Shown: positions 36,367 to 44,462, numbered from the stretch's first letter. The stretch is DNA of 64,000 bases from PGYR01 sp034670025 (GCA_034670025.1 JAXMOE010000004.1:1-64000); one strand, 5' to 3'. Numbers and translations: made by a program. Notes: generated by a model from the sequence alone, not told the origin.

Positions 36367-37359
36367 ATGGAAAGAATATTAATCTTAGGTGGTACAAACT
36401 TTATTGGTAGAAATTTAGTTGAACTTCTAATAAATGAAGATAAATATACGATTACTTTATTTAATAGGGGTTTAACTAATTTAGATTTATTCAAATCAGT
36501 TGAAACCATAATAGGTGATAGAAATAATTATGAAGATTTAAAAAAACTAGATCTCGATTGGGATTATATTATTGATTTATCTTGCTATTTCCCAAAAAAT
36601 ATAAAGCCGCTACTTGACCTGAAATTTTCAAATTTGAAAAAGTATATTTTTATTTCAACTTGTTCGGTTTATGATAACAATGATACTCAGGGGGAGCTGA
36701 TTGACGAAAAGTATCGTACTTTAGAATATTCCCCAGAATTAGAAACTAGTACAAATGAAACTTATGGGAATAGGAAAGCAGAATGTGAACGATTATTGCT
36801 TAATTCAAATATTAATTATACAATACTAAGACCGTCTCTTGTATATGGTAAATATGATAATACAGATAGGTTTTACTATTGGCTGTATAACATCCAAAAA
36901 CAGTATGACCTGGTTATCCCTAAATCTGAAGGTATCACTTTTTCAATAACTTATGTGAAAGATCTAATTAATACAGTTGGTATTTTGTTATCAGAAGAGA
37001 CAACTCCAGAAATTTACAATATTACAACCAAAGTGTCTACCACTATTCATGAGATAGTTGATAAATCTCAAAACTTGTTAAATAAATACTCAAATTTATA
37101 TGAGTTCGAACCACGTTTTCTTAAAGAGAATGGTTTAAAAGAATGGGTAGATATTCCTCTTTGGCTGCCTAACAACAATTTCAATTATTCAAACGAAAAA
37201 CTGTTGAAAGAGCAAAACATTAAACTTTATAAGTTTGAGGAAAGCTTAAAAGAAACATTACAGTATTATAACCAATGTGGGTGGCATACACCAAAGTACG
37301 GAATAAATGAAAAAATCAAAAACGATATTATTTATAAATTAAATACTATTAGTTCATAA
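36367..37359 (+). CDS. NAD-dependent epimerase/dehydratase (SDR) family protein
   Basis: A 330-residue extended SDR enzyme. The Rossmann motif is ILILGGTNFIGRNLVELL. The catalytic pair is YGNRKAECERLL (YxxxK), with ISTCSVYD supplying the Ser. The substrate-side loop is ILRPSLVYGKYDNTDRFYYWL. It is closest in outline to nucleoside-sugar epimerases or reductases of the isoflavone/UGE type, but the sugar cannot be told. Its 3' end overlaps the convergent methyltransferase gene by 6 bases. Confidence 0.85.
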   Translation: MERILILGGTNFIGRNLVELLINEDKYTITLFNRGLTNLDLFKSVETIIGDRNNYEDLKKLDLDWDYIIDLSCYFPKNIKPLLDLKFSNLKKYIFISTCSVYDNNDTQGELIDEKYRTLEYSPELETSTNETYGNRKAECERLLLNSNINYTILRPSLVYGKYDNTDRFYYWLYNIQKQYDLVIPKSEGITFSITYVKDLINTVGILLSEETTPEIYNITTKVSTTIHEIVDKSQNLLNKYSNLYEFEPRFLKENGLKEWVDIPLWLPNNNFNYSNEKLLKEQNIKLYKFEESLKETLQYYNQCGWHTPKYGINEKIKNDIIYKLNTISS

Positions 37360-38151
37360 TTTTGCTTTTATTGAATAAACTAAAGGTATTTTATTGCCAG
37401 TATGTTCAACCCGATATTTTCCTTTTTCAGATTCTATAGTCTTTGCTATAAAAGGATAAGGAGAGTAGTCATACTCACCCAAGTGTTCTATTTTTAGTCC
37501 AGCTTTTATAAGACTGGTTACGACTTCGCTTATGCTGTGGTTCCAATTAACATATTTTTGTCTGATATCTGCACCTTGATCTGCATAAGTGCCTGTCTCT
37601 TCTTCAATTTGAGGGCCATCATTAAAGTAGTTATAACCTACTTTATCAACGTCATCATCAAACATCCATATAACAGGGTGGAACTCTACAAAAACCAACT
37701 CACCACCTTCTTTCAAATTCTCAGCAATTACCTTAGCCCATTTGTCAAGATCTGGCAACCATGATATAGTACCATAGGTTGTAAAAACTATATCATATTT
37801 TTCTTTTGATGGATTTTGGAAGTCATATACATTACTACAAACAAATTCTGTATTTGTTTTACATATCTTGGCTAATTCAATCCCTTTATCTATAGACTTA
37901 TCTGATATATCAACACCTACACAGTTTGCCCCCATTCTACTTAATGATATAGTATCTTGACCGAAATGACATTGTAAATGCAATATCCTTTTGTCTGTAA
38001 TATCATCTAATAAGTCTAACTCAATTTTATTAAGAGAATTTTTGCCATTTATAAAGTCTTCTAGAAAGTAAAAGTCTGAATCTAAATGACTTTGCAATCT
38101 ATTGTTCCAAGAATTTTTATTTATTTCTAAGTGTTCTTTTTTAATTGCCAT
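37354..38151 (-). CDS. Class I SAM-dependent methyltransferase
   Basis: A 265-residue methyltransferase. Motif I is DKRILHLQCHFGQDTISLSRMGANCVGVDISDKSIDKG, with HLQCHFGQ in place of the usual GCGxG. This variant is common in a subgroup of small-molecule methyltransferases. It also has VFTTYGTISWLPDL (motif IV) and GGELVFVEFHPVIWMFDD. The substrate is unknown. It precedes a GNAT gene on the same strand (36 bases), so the two may share a promoter with the reading order GNAT to methyltransferase. Confidence 0.87.
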   Translation of the reverse strand: MAIKKEHLEINKNSWNNRLQSHLDSDFYFLEDFINGKNSLNKIELDLLDDITDKRILHLQCHFGQDTISLSRMGANCVGVDISDKSIDKGIELAKICKTNTEFVCSNVYDFQNPSKEKYDIVFTTYGTISWLPDLDKWAKVIAENLKEGGELVFVEFHPVIWMFDDDVDKVGYNYFNDGPQIEEETGTYADQGADIRQKYVNWNHSISEVVTSLIKAGLKIEHLGEYDYSPYPFIAKTIESEKGKYRVEHTGNKIPLVYSIKAKL

Positions 38152-38186
38152 TCTTATCCTTTCAATTTACAAATTGCAAAATACTG

Positions 38187-38714
38187 CTATGATGTTGGAA
38201 ATAAGTTAGAATATTGATTTTTTGATATAGTATAATATAAGGATTCATCTAATCCTTCTACGTTTCCCTGTTTCCAAAAATTCATTTTAATTTTTTCTAA
38301 AACGCGAATAGAAGGAATGTTGTTAATAGAAGCTCTACCAATAATTTTATCACATCCAACCTTATTAAATGAATAGTCTAATACACCTAAAGATGATTCT
38401 GTTGCGTAGCCTTTATTCCACTCTTTCCTATAAAATCTGAAACCTATATCAATTAGATTCTCTTCATTTAGTTTTATACCATTCCAACCTATTGCTTCAT
38501 CTGTATCTTTTTTTACAACTACCCATCTCCCAAAACCGTTCTTTTCATAATCATTATAATTATTCAAAAAAGTGATAGCTTCACTTTCGTCAATAAATGC
38601 TGAATCACCAGTGAATTTCAATACTTCTTCGTCATTATTAAGAGTAAATAAGAAATCTGCATCTTGTAGTGCAAACTCTCTTAAATAAAGCCTATCAGTT
38701 TCTATTATTCTCAT
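38187..38714 (-). CDS. GNAT family N-acetyltransferase
   Basis: A 175-residue RimJ/RimL-type GNAT: MRIIETDRLYLREFALQDADFLFTLNNDEEVLKFTGD at the start, EAIGWNGIKL...DIGFRFYRKEWNKGYATESSLGVLDYSF in the core with the acetyl-CoA turn NKGYATE, and SIRVLEKIKMNFW at the end. It is transcribed toward the methyltransferase gene and divergent from the fourth GNAT gene. Confidence 0.88.
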   Translation of the reverse strand: MRIIETDRLYLREFALQDADFLFTLNNDEEVLKFTGDSAFIDESEAITFLNNYNDYEKNGFGRWVVVKKDTDEAIGWNGIKLNEENLIDIGFRFYRKEWNKGYATESSLGVLDYSFNKVGCDKIIGRASINNIPSIRVLEKIKMNFWKQGNVEGLDESLYYTISKNQYSNLFPTS

Positions 38715-38778
38715 TTTTATAATTAATTTATATTTAACTTTGTTAAATTCAATTTAATGATAAACAACTAATATTGCA

Positions 38779-39312
38779 ATGATAATTCAAACTAATAGAC
38801 TATTAATAAGACCAGTTGAGCTCTCAGATGCCAATGACATATTCGAATACAGATCTGATGTAATGACTAATAAGTATCAAGGATGGGTACCAAATTCAAT
38901 AAATGAAGTATATACTTTCATAGAAAAAAATGCAACGGCTTTCAATTTAGATAATAGTTGGTTTCAACTAGTTCTATTGAACAAAGAGAATAATCAGATA
39001 ATCGGAGATGTAGGAATTCATTTCCTTGAACCACAATCGAATCAAGTCGAACTCGGATGTACAATTGATAAATCGCATCATGGAAATGGGTTTGCAAAAG
39101 AATCATTAAAAAACATTATTTCTATACTATTCAAGGATTATGATAAAAGGAGAATAATTGGCTCTGTAGATCCTAATAATATTGCATCAACTAAATTATT
39201 AGAAAGTTTAAATTTCACTAAAGAAGCTCACTTTAGGAAAAGCTTATTTTTCAAAGGAGATTGGGTTGATGACGTTGTTTATGCTATTCTAAGTGATGAA
39301 TGGGTAGACTAA
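38779..39312 (+). CDS. GNAT family N-acetyltransferase
   Basis: A 177-residue GNAT of the RimJ/RimL group: MIIQTNRLLIRPVELSDANDIFEYRSD, then IIGDVGIHFLE, QVELGCTIDKSHHGNGFAKESLKNII and NPNNIASTKLLESLNFTKEAHFRKS. It resembles aminoglycoside- or ribosome-linked acetyltransferases only at the family level. It is the last of the run of small-molecule enzymes before the repeat-punctuated defence-type region. Confidence 0.88.
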   Translation: MIIQTNRLLIRPVELSDANDIFEYRSDVMTNKYQGWVPNSINEVYTFIEKNATAFNLDNSWFQLVLLNKENNQIIGDVGIHFLEPQSNQVELGCTIDKSHHGNGFAKESLKNIISILFKDYDKRRIIGSVDPNNIASTKLLESLNFTKEAHFRKSLFFKGDWVDDVVYAILSDEWVD

Positions 39313-39647
39313 TTTAATAAATTATTGAGGTAGATCCCTTTTTAGTAAGAACAGAAAATGCTCTACCCCACATATCATACACCACAGGTGTGATACTTGT
39401 CTCTGAGTCAACCAAAAAAAAATCTAACAGTGACTTGACGGTGTTTCAGAAATCGTTCTTAGCTGTTTTACTACTTCTTAGAATGTTTTAGTCTGTCATT
39501 CTTCGTCTTTTATCTTTATTTAACCTCACTATCGCTGTTTTTACAGAAATTCGTTAATAAATACCGTGATTTCATCACCCTGATAAAAAAACCAATATAA
39601 AATCACTAACCTACTTACAAACCGAACGCCGATAGCAAGGCGATAGA
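39313..39647. other. Non-coding stretch upstream of repeat copy B
   Basis: No gene seen. Two small hairpins are visible: TATCATACACC / GGTGTGATA (39378-39402) and AGGCG atagA CGCCT (near 39637). The second is in a short G+C-rich patch just before the long form of repeat B and may be part of a cassette junction. Confidence 0.45.
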
Positions 39648-39761
39648 CGCCTGCCAAACGATAAATAAACTTGTCATTACAATTACTGAATGATGTGAGT
39701 TTAATTTACAAAATAAACAAATGGTGCTGTTGGCTTAAAAGTTCAGTGAGGGTGGTTTTTT
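39648..39761 (+). repeat. Dispersed island repeat, copy B (long form)
   Basis: The core gttggcttaaaagttcagtg followed by agggtgg and T6 lies at 39729-39761. It is preceded by about 80 bases that also occur before copies C and D (cttgtcat, gatgtgag, taatttaca, aataaa, ggtgct). It lies 96 bases upstream of the M48-type protease gene. Confidence 0.8.
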
Positions 39762-39818
39762 AAAATATTCTATTCTCTTTTAGAAACATTCGTTATGTTT
39801 GTATTGTTAAAGGAATTT

Positions 39819-39830
39819 ACGAATGTTCGT
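39819..39830 (+). promoter_or_regulatory. Conserved palindrome downstream of repeat B
   Basis: ACGAATGTTCGT, arms ACGAA/TTCGT. A partner AACATTCGT lies at 39785-39793. The same palindrome occurs after copies C and F2, 42-53 bases before their start codons (28 here). It may be an operator or part of the promoter. Confidence 0.45.
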
Positions 39831-39857
39831 AAACCAATGTAGTTCACAAAAAATATA

Positions 39858-40811
39858 ATGACTATGAAAAATATAATTTACTCTGTAATTATAATAATAA
39901 TCTCTTTTTCGGCCGAAGCTCAGGAAAAATTAAACTTAGAAACGGGACATTCATGCAGTTACTACGGTAAAAAAATAGAGGATGAAGTTTATAGTTTTAG
40001 CTCAACAAAAGAAGCTACCGATATCATTACCCGAATAGTTAATATTATAGGTCTAGAACAAAACTTTGATATTATGGCAGCAAATGTACCAAATGCTCTT
40101 GCAACTATTAGTAATAATAAGAGACTAATTCTATATAGTCAGAACTTCATTATGAATATAAAAAATGCTACTGGAACTGATTGGGCAGGAATTAGTATTT
40201 TAGCTCATGAAATAGGTCATCACCTAAATGGACATACAATTATGCCAGGAGGTAGCAGACCAAAAATAGAATTACAAGCTGACAAATTTTCTGGTTTTGT
40301 TTGTGCAAAAATGGGAGCTTCACTCAGTGATGCACAAGCAGCAATGACTCAAATTGCATCAAATTCAGGTTCTTCAACTCACCCTCCAAAGACTGCTAGG
40401 TTAGAAGCAATAGCATTGGGGTGGAATCAAGGTAATAGTGGTAGTACACCTACAAATACCGATATAAAAACAAATAATACGCCTATTGAAAAACCAAAAG
40501 GAAACGTAATCACAAAAACCACAGCTTCGATTCAAATTGTTTATAAAGGAGATAACTACTCTTGTAATCTACCTGTCACAATAACTATAGGAGGAAAGAC
40601 TTTTACACCAACTGGCAGTTCATTTACTGTAACCGGCATACCCTTAGGTGAACAAAGTTATCGCATTCAAGGTCAAATAAATTGTCAAGTTATAGGAGGA
40701 TGTAATGCTTTTGGTCAAGGAACTATAAATGTAATTGAGGATGCTATTTTTTATATTGGATGGCAGAATGTAGCTTTCTCACAATGTAAAATATGGCTCC
40801 ATGAAAGATAG
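39858..40811 (+). CDS. Secreted M48-type zinc metallopeptidase
   Basis: A 317-residue protein with a signal peptide (MKNIIYSVIIIIISFSAEA). The zinc site is ILAHEIGHHLNGH (H117, E118, H121) plus IELQADKFSGF (E138, D142), the HEXXH...E/D layout of M48 and related gluzincins. A Thr/Lys linker leads to a C-terminal beta-rich domain (about 225-317) with four Cys that may form disulfides. It should act in the periplasm or outside. It lies alone between two long copies of the island repeat (B and C), as a one-gene cassette. Confidence 0.8.
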   Translation: MTMKNIIYSVIIIIISFSAEAQEKLNLETGHSCSYYGKKIEDEVYSFSSTKEATDIITRIVNIIGLEQNFDIMAANVPNALATISNNKRLILYSQNFIMNIKNATGTDWAGISILAHEIGHHLNGHTIMPGGSRPKIELQADKFSGFVCAKMGASLSDAQAAMTQIASNSGSSTHPPKTARLEAIALGWNQGNSGSTPTNTDIKTNNTPIEKPKGNVITKTTASIQIVYKGDNYSCNLPVTITIGGKTFTPTGSSFTVTGIPLGEQSYRIQGQINCQVIGGCNAFGQGTINVIEDAIFYIGWQNVAFSQCKIWLHER

Positions 40812-40953
40812 AAGAAGATTGCTAATAAAGAATATAAGCATAACTACCCTTAACATCGTTAATGCTAAAAATCAAACCCTTATGCACCAAACTCGTACAA
40901 ATGGAAGAATCAATAAAATTTGAACATTTTTAATGATCTACAATTATGAATCA

Positions 40954-41066
40954 AGCCAGAAGAACAAAAAACAACCTTGTCATCAAAATTTTTGAACGAT
41001 GTGGATTTAAATTACAAAATAAATAAATGGTGCTATTGGCTTATAAGTTCAGTGAGGGTGGTTTTT
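40954..41066 (+). repeat. Dispersed island repeat, copy C (long form)
   Basis: The core tattggcttataagttcagt followed by gagggtgg and T5 lies at 41034-41066, preceded by the same 75-80-base module as copies B and D. It lies 121 bases upstream of the ThsB-like gene. The remaining bases from 40812 show no gene; a small GCATAAC / GTTAATGC dyad lies near 40849. Confidence 0.8.
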
Positions 41067-41123
41067 ATCAATGATCCACTTTCTTCTAATAAAATTGCTT
41101 ATATTTGTATTATTAATTGGATA

Positions 41124-41137
41124 TACGAATGTTCGTA
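41124..41137 (+). promoter_or_regulatory. Conserved palindrome downstream of repeat C
   Basis: TACGAATGTTCGTA, a 6-bp arm dyad with a 2-base centre. It matches the sites after repeats B and F2. The preceding gtattattaattggatat also resembles the other two sites. Confidence 0.45.
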
Positions 41138-41187
41138 TTTCAATATAGTTACGGTGCATAAAAGACAATAGTACACTAAAAAATATT

Positions 41188-41607
41188 ATGGCAAATACAC
41201 ACAATTTATTTATTAGTCATTCATGGGCATATGGTGATGCTTATGGTAAACTATGCAATTTACTGGACAATCGAAGGTATTTTGATTATCGTAATTATTC
41301 GGTTCCAAAAGACGACCCAATACATACAAATGGAACTGATAAACAGTTGCAAGAAGCAATTACCAATAAGATTCGTTTATGCCATGTGATTTTAATTATG
41401 GCAGGCAAATACTCTACTTACTCCAAATGGATTAATAAAGAAATAGTAATTGCAAATAAAGCTTTTGTAAACCCAAAGCCAATTATAGGAGTTATGCCAT
41501 GGGGCAGTCAACAAGTTTCATCTGTTGTTAGAACTCATGCCAATGAATTAGTCGGATGGAACACTGAATCTATCGTAGCAGCCATTAGAAGAAATTCAAA
41601 CGCCTAA
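41188..41607 (+). CDS. ThsB-like TIR domain protein (Thoeris type)
   Basis: A 139-residue single-domain protein of the TIR-like family named for Thoeris ThsB (formerly DUF1863/MTH538). Seen motifs are LFISHSWAYGDAYGKLCNLLD, FDYRNYSVPKDDPI, LCHVILIMAGKYSTYSKWINKEI and PIIGVMPWGSQ. The expected catalytic glutamate is E85 in WINKEI. ThsB enzymes turn NAD into a cyclic ADP-ribose-type signal after phage infection. The next gene, 3 bases on, is a caspase-like protease. This TIR plus caspase pair matches the described type IV Thoeris arrangement, in which the signal activates the protease. The repeat copy C and its palindrome lie upstream. Confidence 0.88.
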   Translation: MANTHNLFISHSWAYGDAYGKLCNLLDNRRYFDYRNYSVPKDDPIHTNGTDKQLQEAITNKIRLCHVILIMAGKYSTYSKWINKEIVIANKAFVNPKPIIGVMPWGSQQVSSVVRTHANELVGWNTESIVAAIRRNSNA

Positions 41608-41610
41608 ATT

Positions 41611-42564
41611 ATGAGAAAGGGACTAATTGTCGGTATTGATTATTATAAAAATATCATTCCATTATTTGGCTGTGTAAATGATTCTTATGCAGTTAAAACT
41701 GTTTTAGACAGACACAGTGATGGAACTATCAATTTTTCATCAAAACACAAAGTAGCAAATGCCGATAAATCAAAAATCACACGAAAAGAATTAAAAGATT
41801 TAGCGATTGAACTTTTCAAAGATGATAGTGAAGTTGCTCTTTTTTATTTTTCAGGACATGGATATGTTGAAAACACGGGTGGTTATTTAATAACTAGCGA
41901 ATGTTCAGATGGAGATGATGGATTAGCATTAAACGAGCTACTTCAAATTGCAAATGATTCTCCAGCAAAAAATAAGATTATCATTTTAGATTGTTGTCAT
42001 GCAGGATATGCAGGTAAAAAGTCAGGTGGTGATAAGGAATCTACTCTTAGTGAAGGTCTAACAATTTTGACCGCATCAAGTGAAGAGCAATATGCCATAG
42101 AAGAAAATGGATCTGGTGTTTTCACATCTCTACTAGTTGATGCACTTAACGGCAGTGCGTCTAATCTTGTGGGTGAAATAACTCCTGGAAGTGTCTATGC
42201 ACATATCGACCAATCACTAGGACCATGGGAACAAAGACCAATTTTTAAAACCAATGTTAAAACCTTTATAAGCCTAAGAAAAGTACAGCCACCTATTTCA
42301 TTGTCTGAATTAAAAGAAATAGTTGAACTCTTTCCTAAAAAAGAAGATATATTTTCACTTGACCCAAGTTTTGAGCCTTCAGAAAAAAGTGCCATAGAAG
42401 AGAATACAGAGAAGTTTAGTCTGTTACAAAAATTTAACCGAATTAACTTGGTTGTTCCAATAGATGAAGAACACATGTACTATGCAGCAATGAATTCAAC
42501 AGGTTGCCAATTGACAATACTTGGAGAACACTATTGGAATCTTGTGAAAAAAGATAGGATTTAA
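41611..42564 (+). CDS. Caspase-like protease (C14 family), Thoeris type IV-like effector
   Basis: A 317-residue protein. The p20-like caspase domain covers about 1-225: GLIVGIDYYKNIIPLFGCVNDS, the catalytic His in FYFSGHG (H83) and the catalytic Cys in IIILDCCHAG (C129). Residues about 230-317 form a separate C-terminal domain (SLSELKEIVELFPKKEDIF ... MNSTGCQLTILGEHYWNLVKK), a candidate signal sensor. It follows the ThsB-like TIR gene after 3 bases, so the two form an operon. I infer that activation leads to broad proteolysis and cell arrest. The ligand and target preference are not visible. Confidence 0.87.
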   Translation: MRKGLIVGIDYYKNIIPLFGCVNDSYAVKTVLDRHSDGTINFSSKHKVANADKSKITRKELKDLAIELFKDDSEVALFYFSGHGYVENTGGYLITSECSDGDDGLALNELLQIANDSPAKNKIIILDCCHAGYAGKKSGGDKESTLSEGLTILTASSEEQYAIEENGSGVFTSLLVDALNGSASNLVGEITPGSVYAHIDQSLGPWEQRPIFKTNVKTFISLRKVQPPISLSELKEIVELFPKKEDIFSLDPSFEPSEKSAIEENTEKFSLLQKFNRINLVVPIDEEHMYYAAMNSTGCQLTILGEHYWNLVKKDRI

Positions 42565-42573
42565 AGAAATACG

Positions 42574-42636
42574 ACACCATAACAAAATGTATAGTGCATA
42601 CCCTTTGGGATACGCAACATACACAAAACGTTGGCA
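42574..42636 (+). other. attC-like imperfect hairpin
   Basis: The site begins CACCATAAC and ends AACGTTGGCA. Between them an imperfect stem (TGTAT..TGCATACCC / GGGATACGC..ATACA) with bulges closes on TTT. The layout of R''-like AAC, imperfect palindrome and R'-like GTT recalls integron attC sites, and I recall similar sequences in Bacteroidota. It starts 10 bases past the caspase stop codon and 23 bases before repeat D. There is no IntI in the window, so this is only a resemblance. Confidence 0.4.
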
Positions 42637-42658
42637 AACACACACACCATGACTTCAC

Positions 42659-42768
42659 GCCAGTGGAACGATAAACAACCTTGTCATCACAATTACTGAA
42701 CGATGTGAGTCTAATTTACAGAATAAACCGAAAGTGCTATTGGTTTAAAAGTTCAGTGAGGTGTTTTT
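42659..42768 (+). repeat. Dispersed island repeat, copy D (long form)
   Basis: The core tattggtttaaaagttcagt followed by gaggtg and T5 lies at 42738-42768, preceded by the module shared with B and C (ccttgtcatcacaattactg, gatgtgag, taatttaca). It lies 79 bases upstream of the TIR gene. Confidence 0.8.
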
Positions 42769-42847
42769 ATTAGCAATCTCTATAATCTTTATCTAAAAAA
42801 TGTTATATTGAAGTGATAATATAAATTTAATATTCTTAAAAATTTAA

Positions 42848-43729
42848 ATGAAAGTATTTATAAGTTGGTCAGGTGAGTTAAGTAAAGTTATAGCAGAAAC
42901 ATTTCGCCAGTGGATACCAGGTGTAATTCAAGCAGTTAAACCTTACTACTCACCAGATGACATCACGAAAGGAACTAGATGGAATAGCGAAATTTCTAAA
43001 GAACTTGAAGTTTCAAAAATTGGAATAATTTGTTTAACTCCTGACAACCTTGAAAGCCCATGGATTATGTTTGAGTCAGGGGCATTGGCAAAAAATATTG
43101 ATAAATCTAAAGTAGTCCCAGTATTGTTTAAAGTTGACCCATCTGACGTGAAGGGACCACTTGTTCAGTTTCAAGCTGCAAAATTTAATAAGACAGATAT
43201 TAAACGTCTTGTTAATATGATAAATGATGAACTTGGTGATCAAGGCTTAGCAACAGATGTATTTAATCAAGTTTTTAATATGTGGTATCCTAAACTCGAA
43301 GAAAAAATTAATGAAGTCTTAGAAGAACATCAAGTTCAATCGGAAAATAGTGATCTTAGGAGTGAAAGAGATATTCTCGAAGAAATTCTTAATTTGACAA
43401 GGGAGTACTCCATCACGAGAAGTAGTAAACGTTCAAAGTTGTCATTTTCACCTAAGATAATGGACGAATTTATTTTCACATTTGACAGGCTAATTACAGA
43501 TGTTCAAAAAGTTGGAGCATTCGAACTAATCCACTCGCTTGAGAGAGTATTAAGAACATTTGAATTTTTTCTTGAAGATTTGACTTTTAAATCAGATCTA
43601 CCACGAAGTTTTGGTAAAGATATGATGTATCGCTACGAGAAAACTAGAATGCGCTTGAATGAATTAAGAAACTTAACTAATCACCATAATTCTAACAAAA
43701 TAATTAATAAAAAAGATGATAATAGTTAG
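42848..43729 (+). CDS. TIR domain protein with C-terminal helical domain
   Basis: A 293-residue protein. Residues 1-150 are a TIR domain of a common bacterial defence subgroup: KVFISWSGELSKVIAETFRQW, YYSPDDITKGTRWNSEI, IGIICLTPDNLESPWIMFESGALAK with the likely NADase Glu at E76, and GPLVQFQAAKF. Residues about 160-290 are helical, with no clear sensor motif; the last 30 are basic and Asn-rich. Proteins of this type may degrade NAD or make a signal. No partner gene is adjacent on the same strand, so it may act alone as a one-gene cassette behind repeat D. Confidence 0.85.
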   Translation: MKVFISWSGELSKVIAETFRQWIPGVIQAVKPYYSPDDITKGTRWNSEISKELEVSKIGIICLTPDNLESPWIMFESGALAKNIDKSKVVPVLFKVDPSDVKGPLVQFQAAKFNKTDIKRLVNMINDELGDQGLATDVFNQVFNMWYPKLEEKINEVLEEHQVQSENSDLRSERDILEEILNLTREYSITRSSKRSKLSFSPKIMDEFIFTFDRLITDVQKVGAFELIHSLERVLRTFEFFLEDLTFKSDLPRSFGKDMMYRYEKTRMRLNELRNLTNHHNSNKIINKKDDNS

Positions 43730-43954
43730 TTAATACTTTATAGTATCTGAATCTACTCATTCCTCTCACCCACCACACCCCTCCAACATAAAACTTACCA
43801 CTTTCATTTCCATATATCATCATAATTTTCATCATCATCCTTATACCAATTATAAAAGTGGTCTAACATGTCTTCTAACTGTTGTGTCCTGCATAATAGC
43901 TTTTTAGTTCGATTGAAAAACACTGTAATTTATAATTTTAAAACCATCAATTAT

Positions 43955-44248
43955 TTAACTCTTACTTCTACCATCAATATCAAATTCTTCTATTGTAATC
44001 TCTTCAACGTCTTCAACTTTTGTTTCTTCATCATTAAGCATGACTGTTATTCCAGTTCTATAAACAATAATATCATGTCTATAAACTGTTATGCTTTGAT
44101 CTGGAAACATCTTCTTTTGTGCAAAGTATTCCATTGAGTTATCATAAAGAACTTTATCTTCTGTGGTGTATACCTTGTCTACGCACCTAAACACGCAAAA
44201 CATTAATCTACCATCGGAGTTGTGAAATTTTGTGATAGCAACTTTCAT
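43955..44248 (-). CDS. Small hypothetical protein
   Basis: A 97-residue acidic protein with no match I know. The first half has beta-like stretches (MKVAITKFHNSDGRLMFCVFRCVDKVYTTEDKVLYD). The centre reads RHDIIVYRTGITVMLNDEE, and the end is Glu/Asp-rich. It lies between the TIR gene, which is convergent, and the inverted repeat pair E1/E2. No Shine-Dalgarno sequence is seen, as for many genes here. It may be a regulator or inhibitor of a nearby system, but nothing in the sequence shows this. Confidence 0.5.
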   Translation of the reverse strand: MKVAITKFHNSDGRLMFCVFRCVDKVYTTEDKVLYDNSMEYFAQKKMFPDQSITVYRHDIIVYRTGITVMLNDEETKVEDVEEITIEEFDIDGRSKS

Positions 44249-44405
44249 GAAACAAGCTTTGGACTATTGGTTAAATAAACTACTTTGTAATAATTAGTTC
44301 TGTGTATATAATTGGCGAAAATATTCATAAACCCTCCTGTTGATTTATATATATATTCATGAACAAATTTACTTTAAGCAACTTAGATAATAGTAGCTTT
44401 ATTTT

Positions 44406-44427
44406 ATTGCTCTAAAAGTTCAGTGAG
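44406..44427 (+). repeat. Dispersed island repeat, copy E1
   Basis: attgctctaaaagttcagtg followed by ag. It faces copy E2 across 12 bases, giving a perfect 15-bp inverted repeat (TAAAAGTTCAGTGAG). No T run follows in either direction, so a simple terminator is unlikely. Confidence 0.75.
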
Positions 44428-44439
44428 AAAAATAATGGG

Positions 44440-44462
44440 CTCACTGAACTTTTAGGCTAATA
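44440..44462 (-). repeat. Dispersed island repeat, copy E2 (inverted)
   Basis: ctcactgaacttttaggcta followed by ata. It lies 3 bases past the stop of the 44465 gene. Together with F1 (46653-46675) it makes inverted ends around the three-gene operon 44465-46627. Confidence 0.75.

Noticed and set aside
39819..39830. A LexA-type SOS box
   Set aside because: The dyad ACGAA-TG-TTCGT has a 2-base centre and does not fit the CGAACnnnnGTTCG or CTGTn8ACAG forms; kept only as an unnamed palindrome.
44413..44454. Perfect 15-bp inverted repeat read as a terminator
   Set aside because: No T run follows the stem on either strand, and both arms are copies of the dispersed repeat, so a terminator is not the simplest reading.
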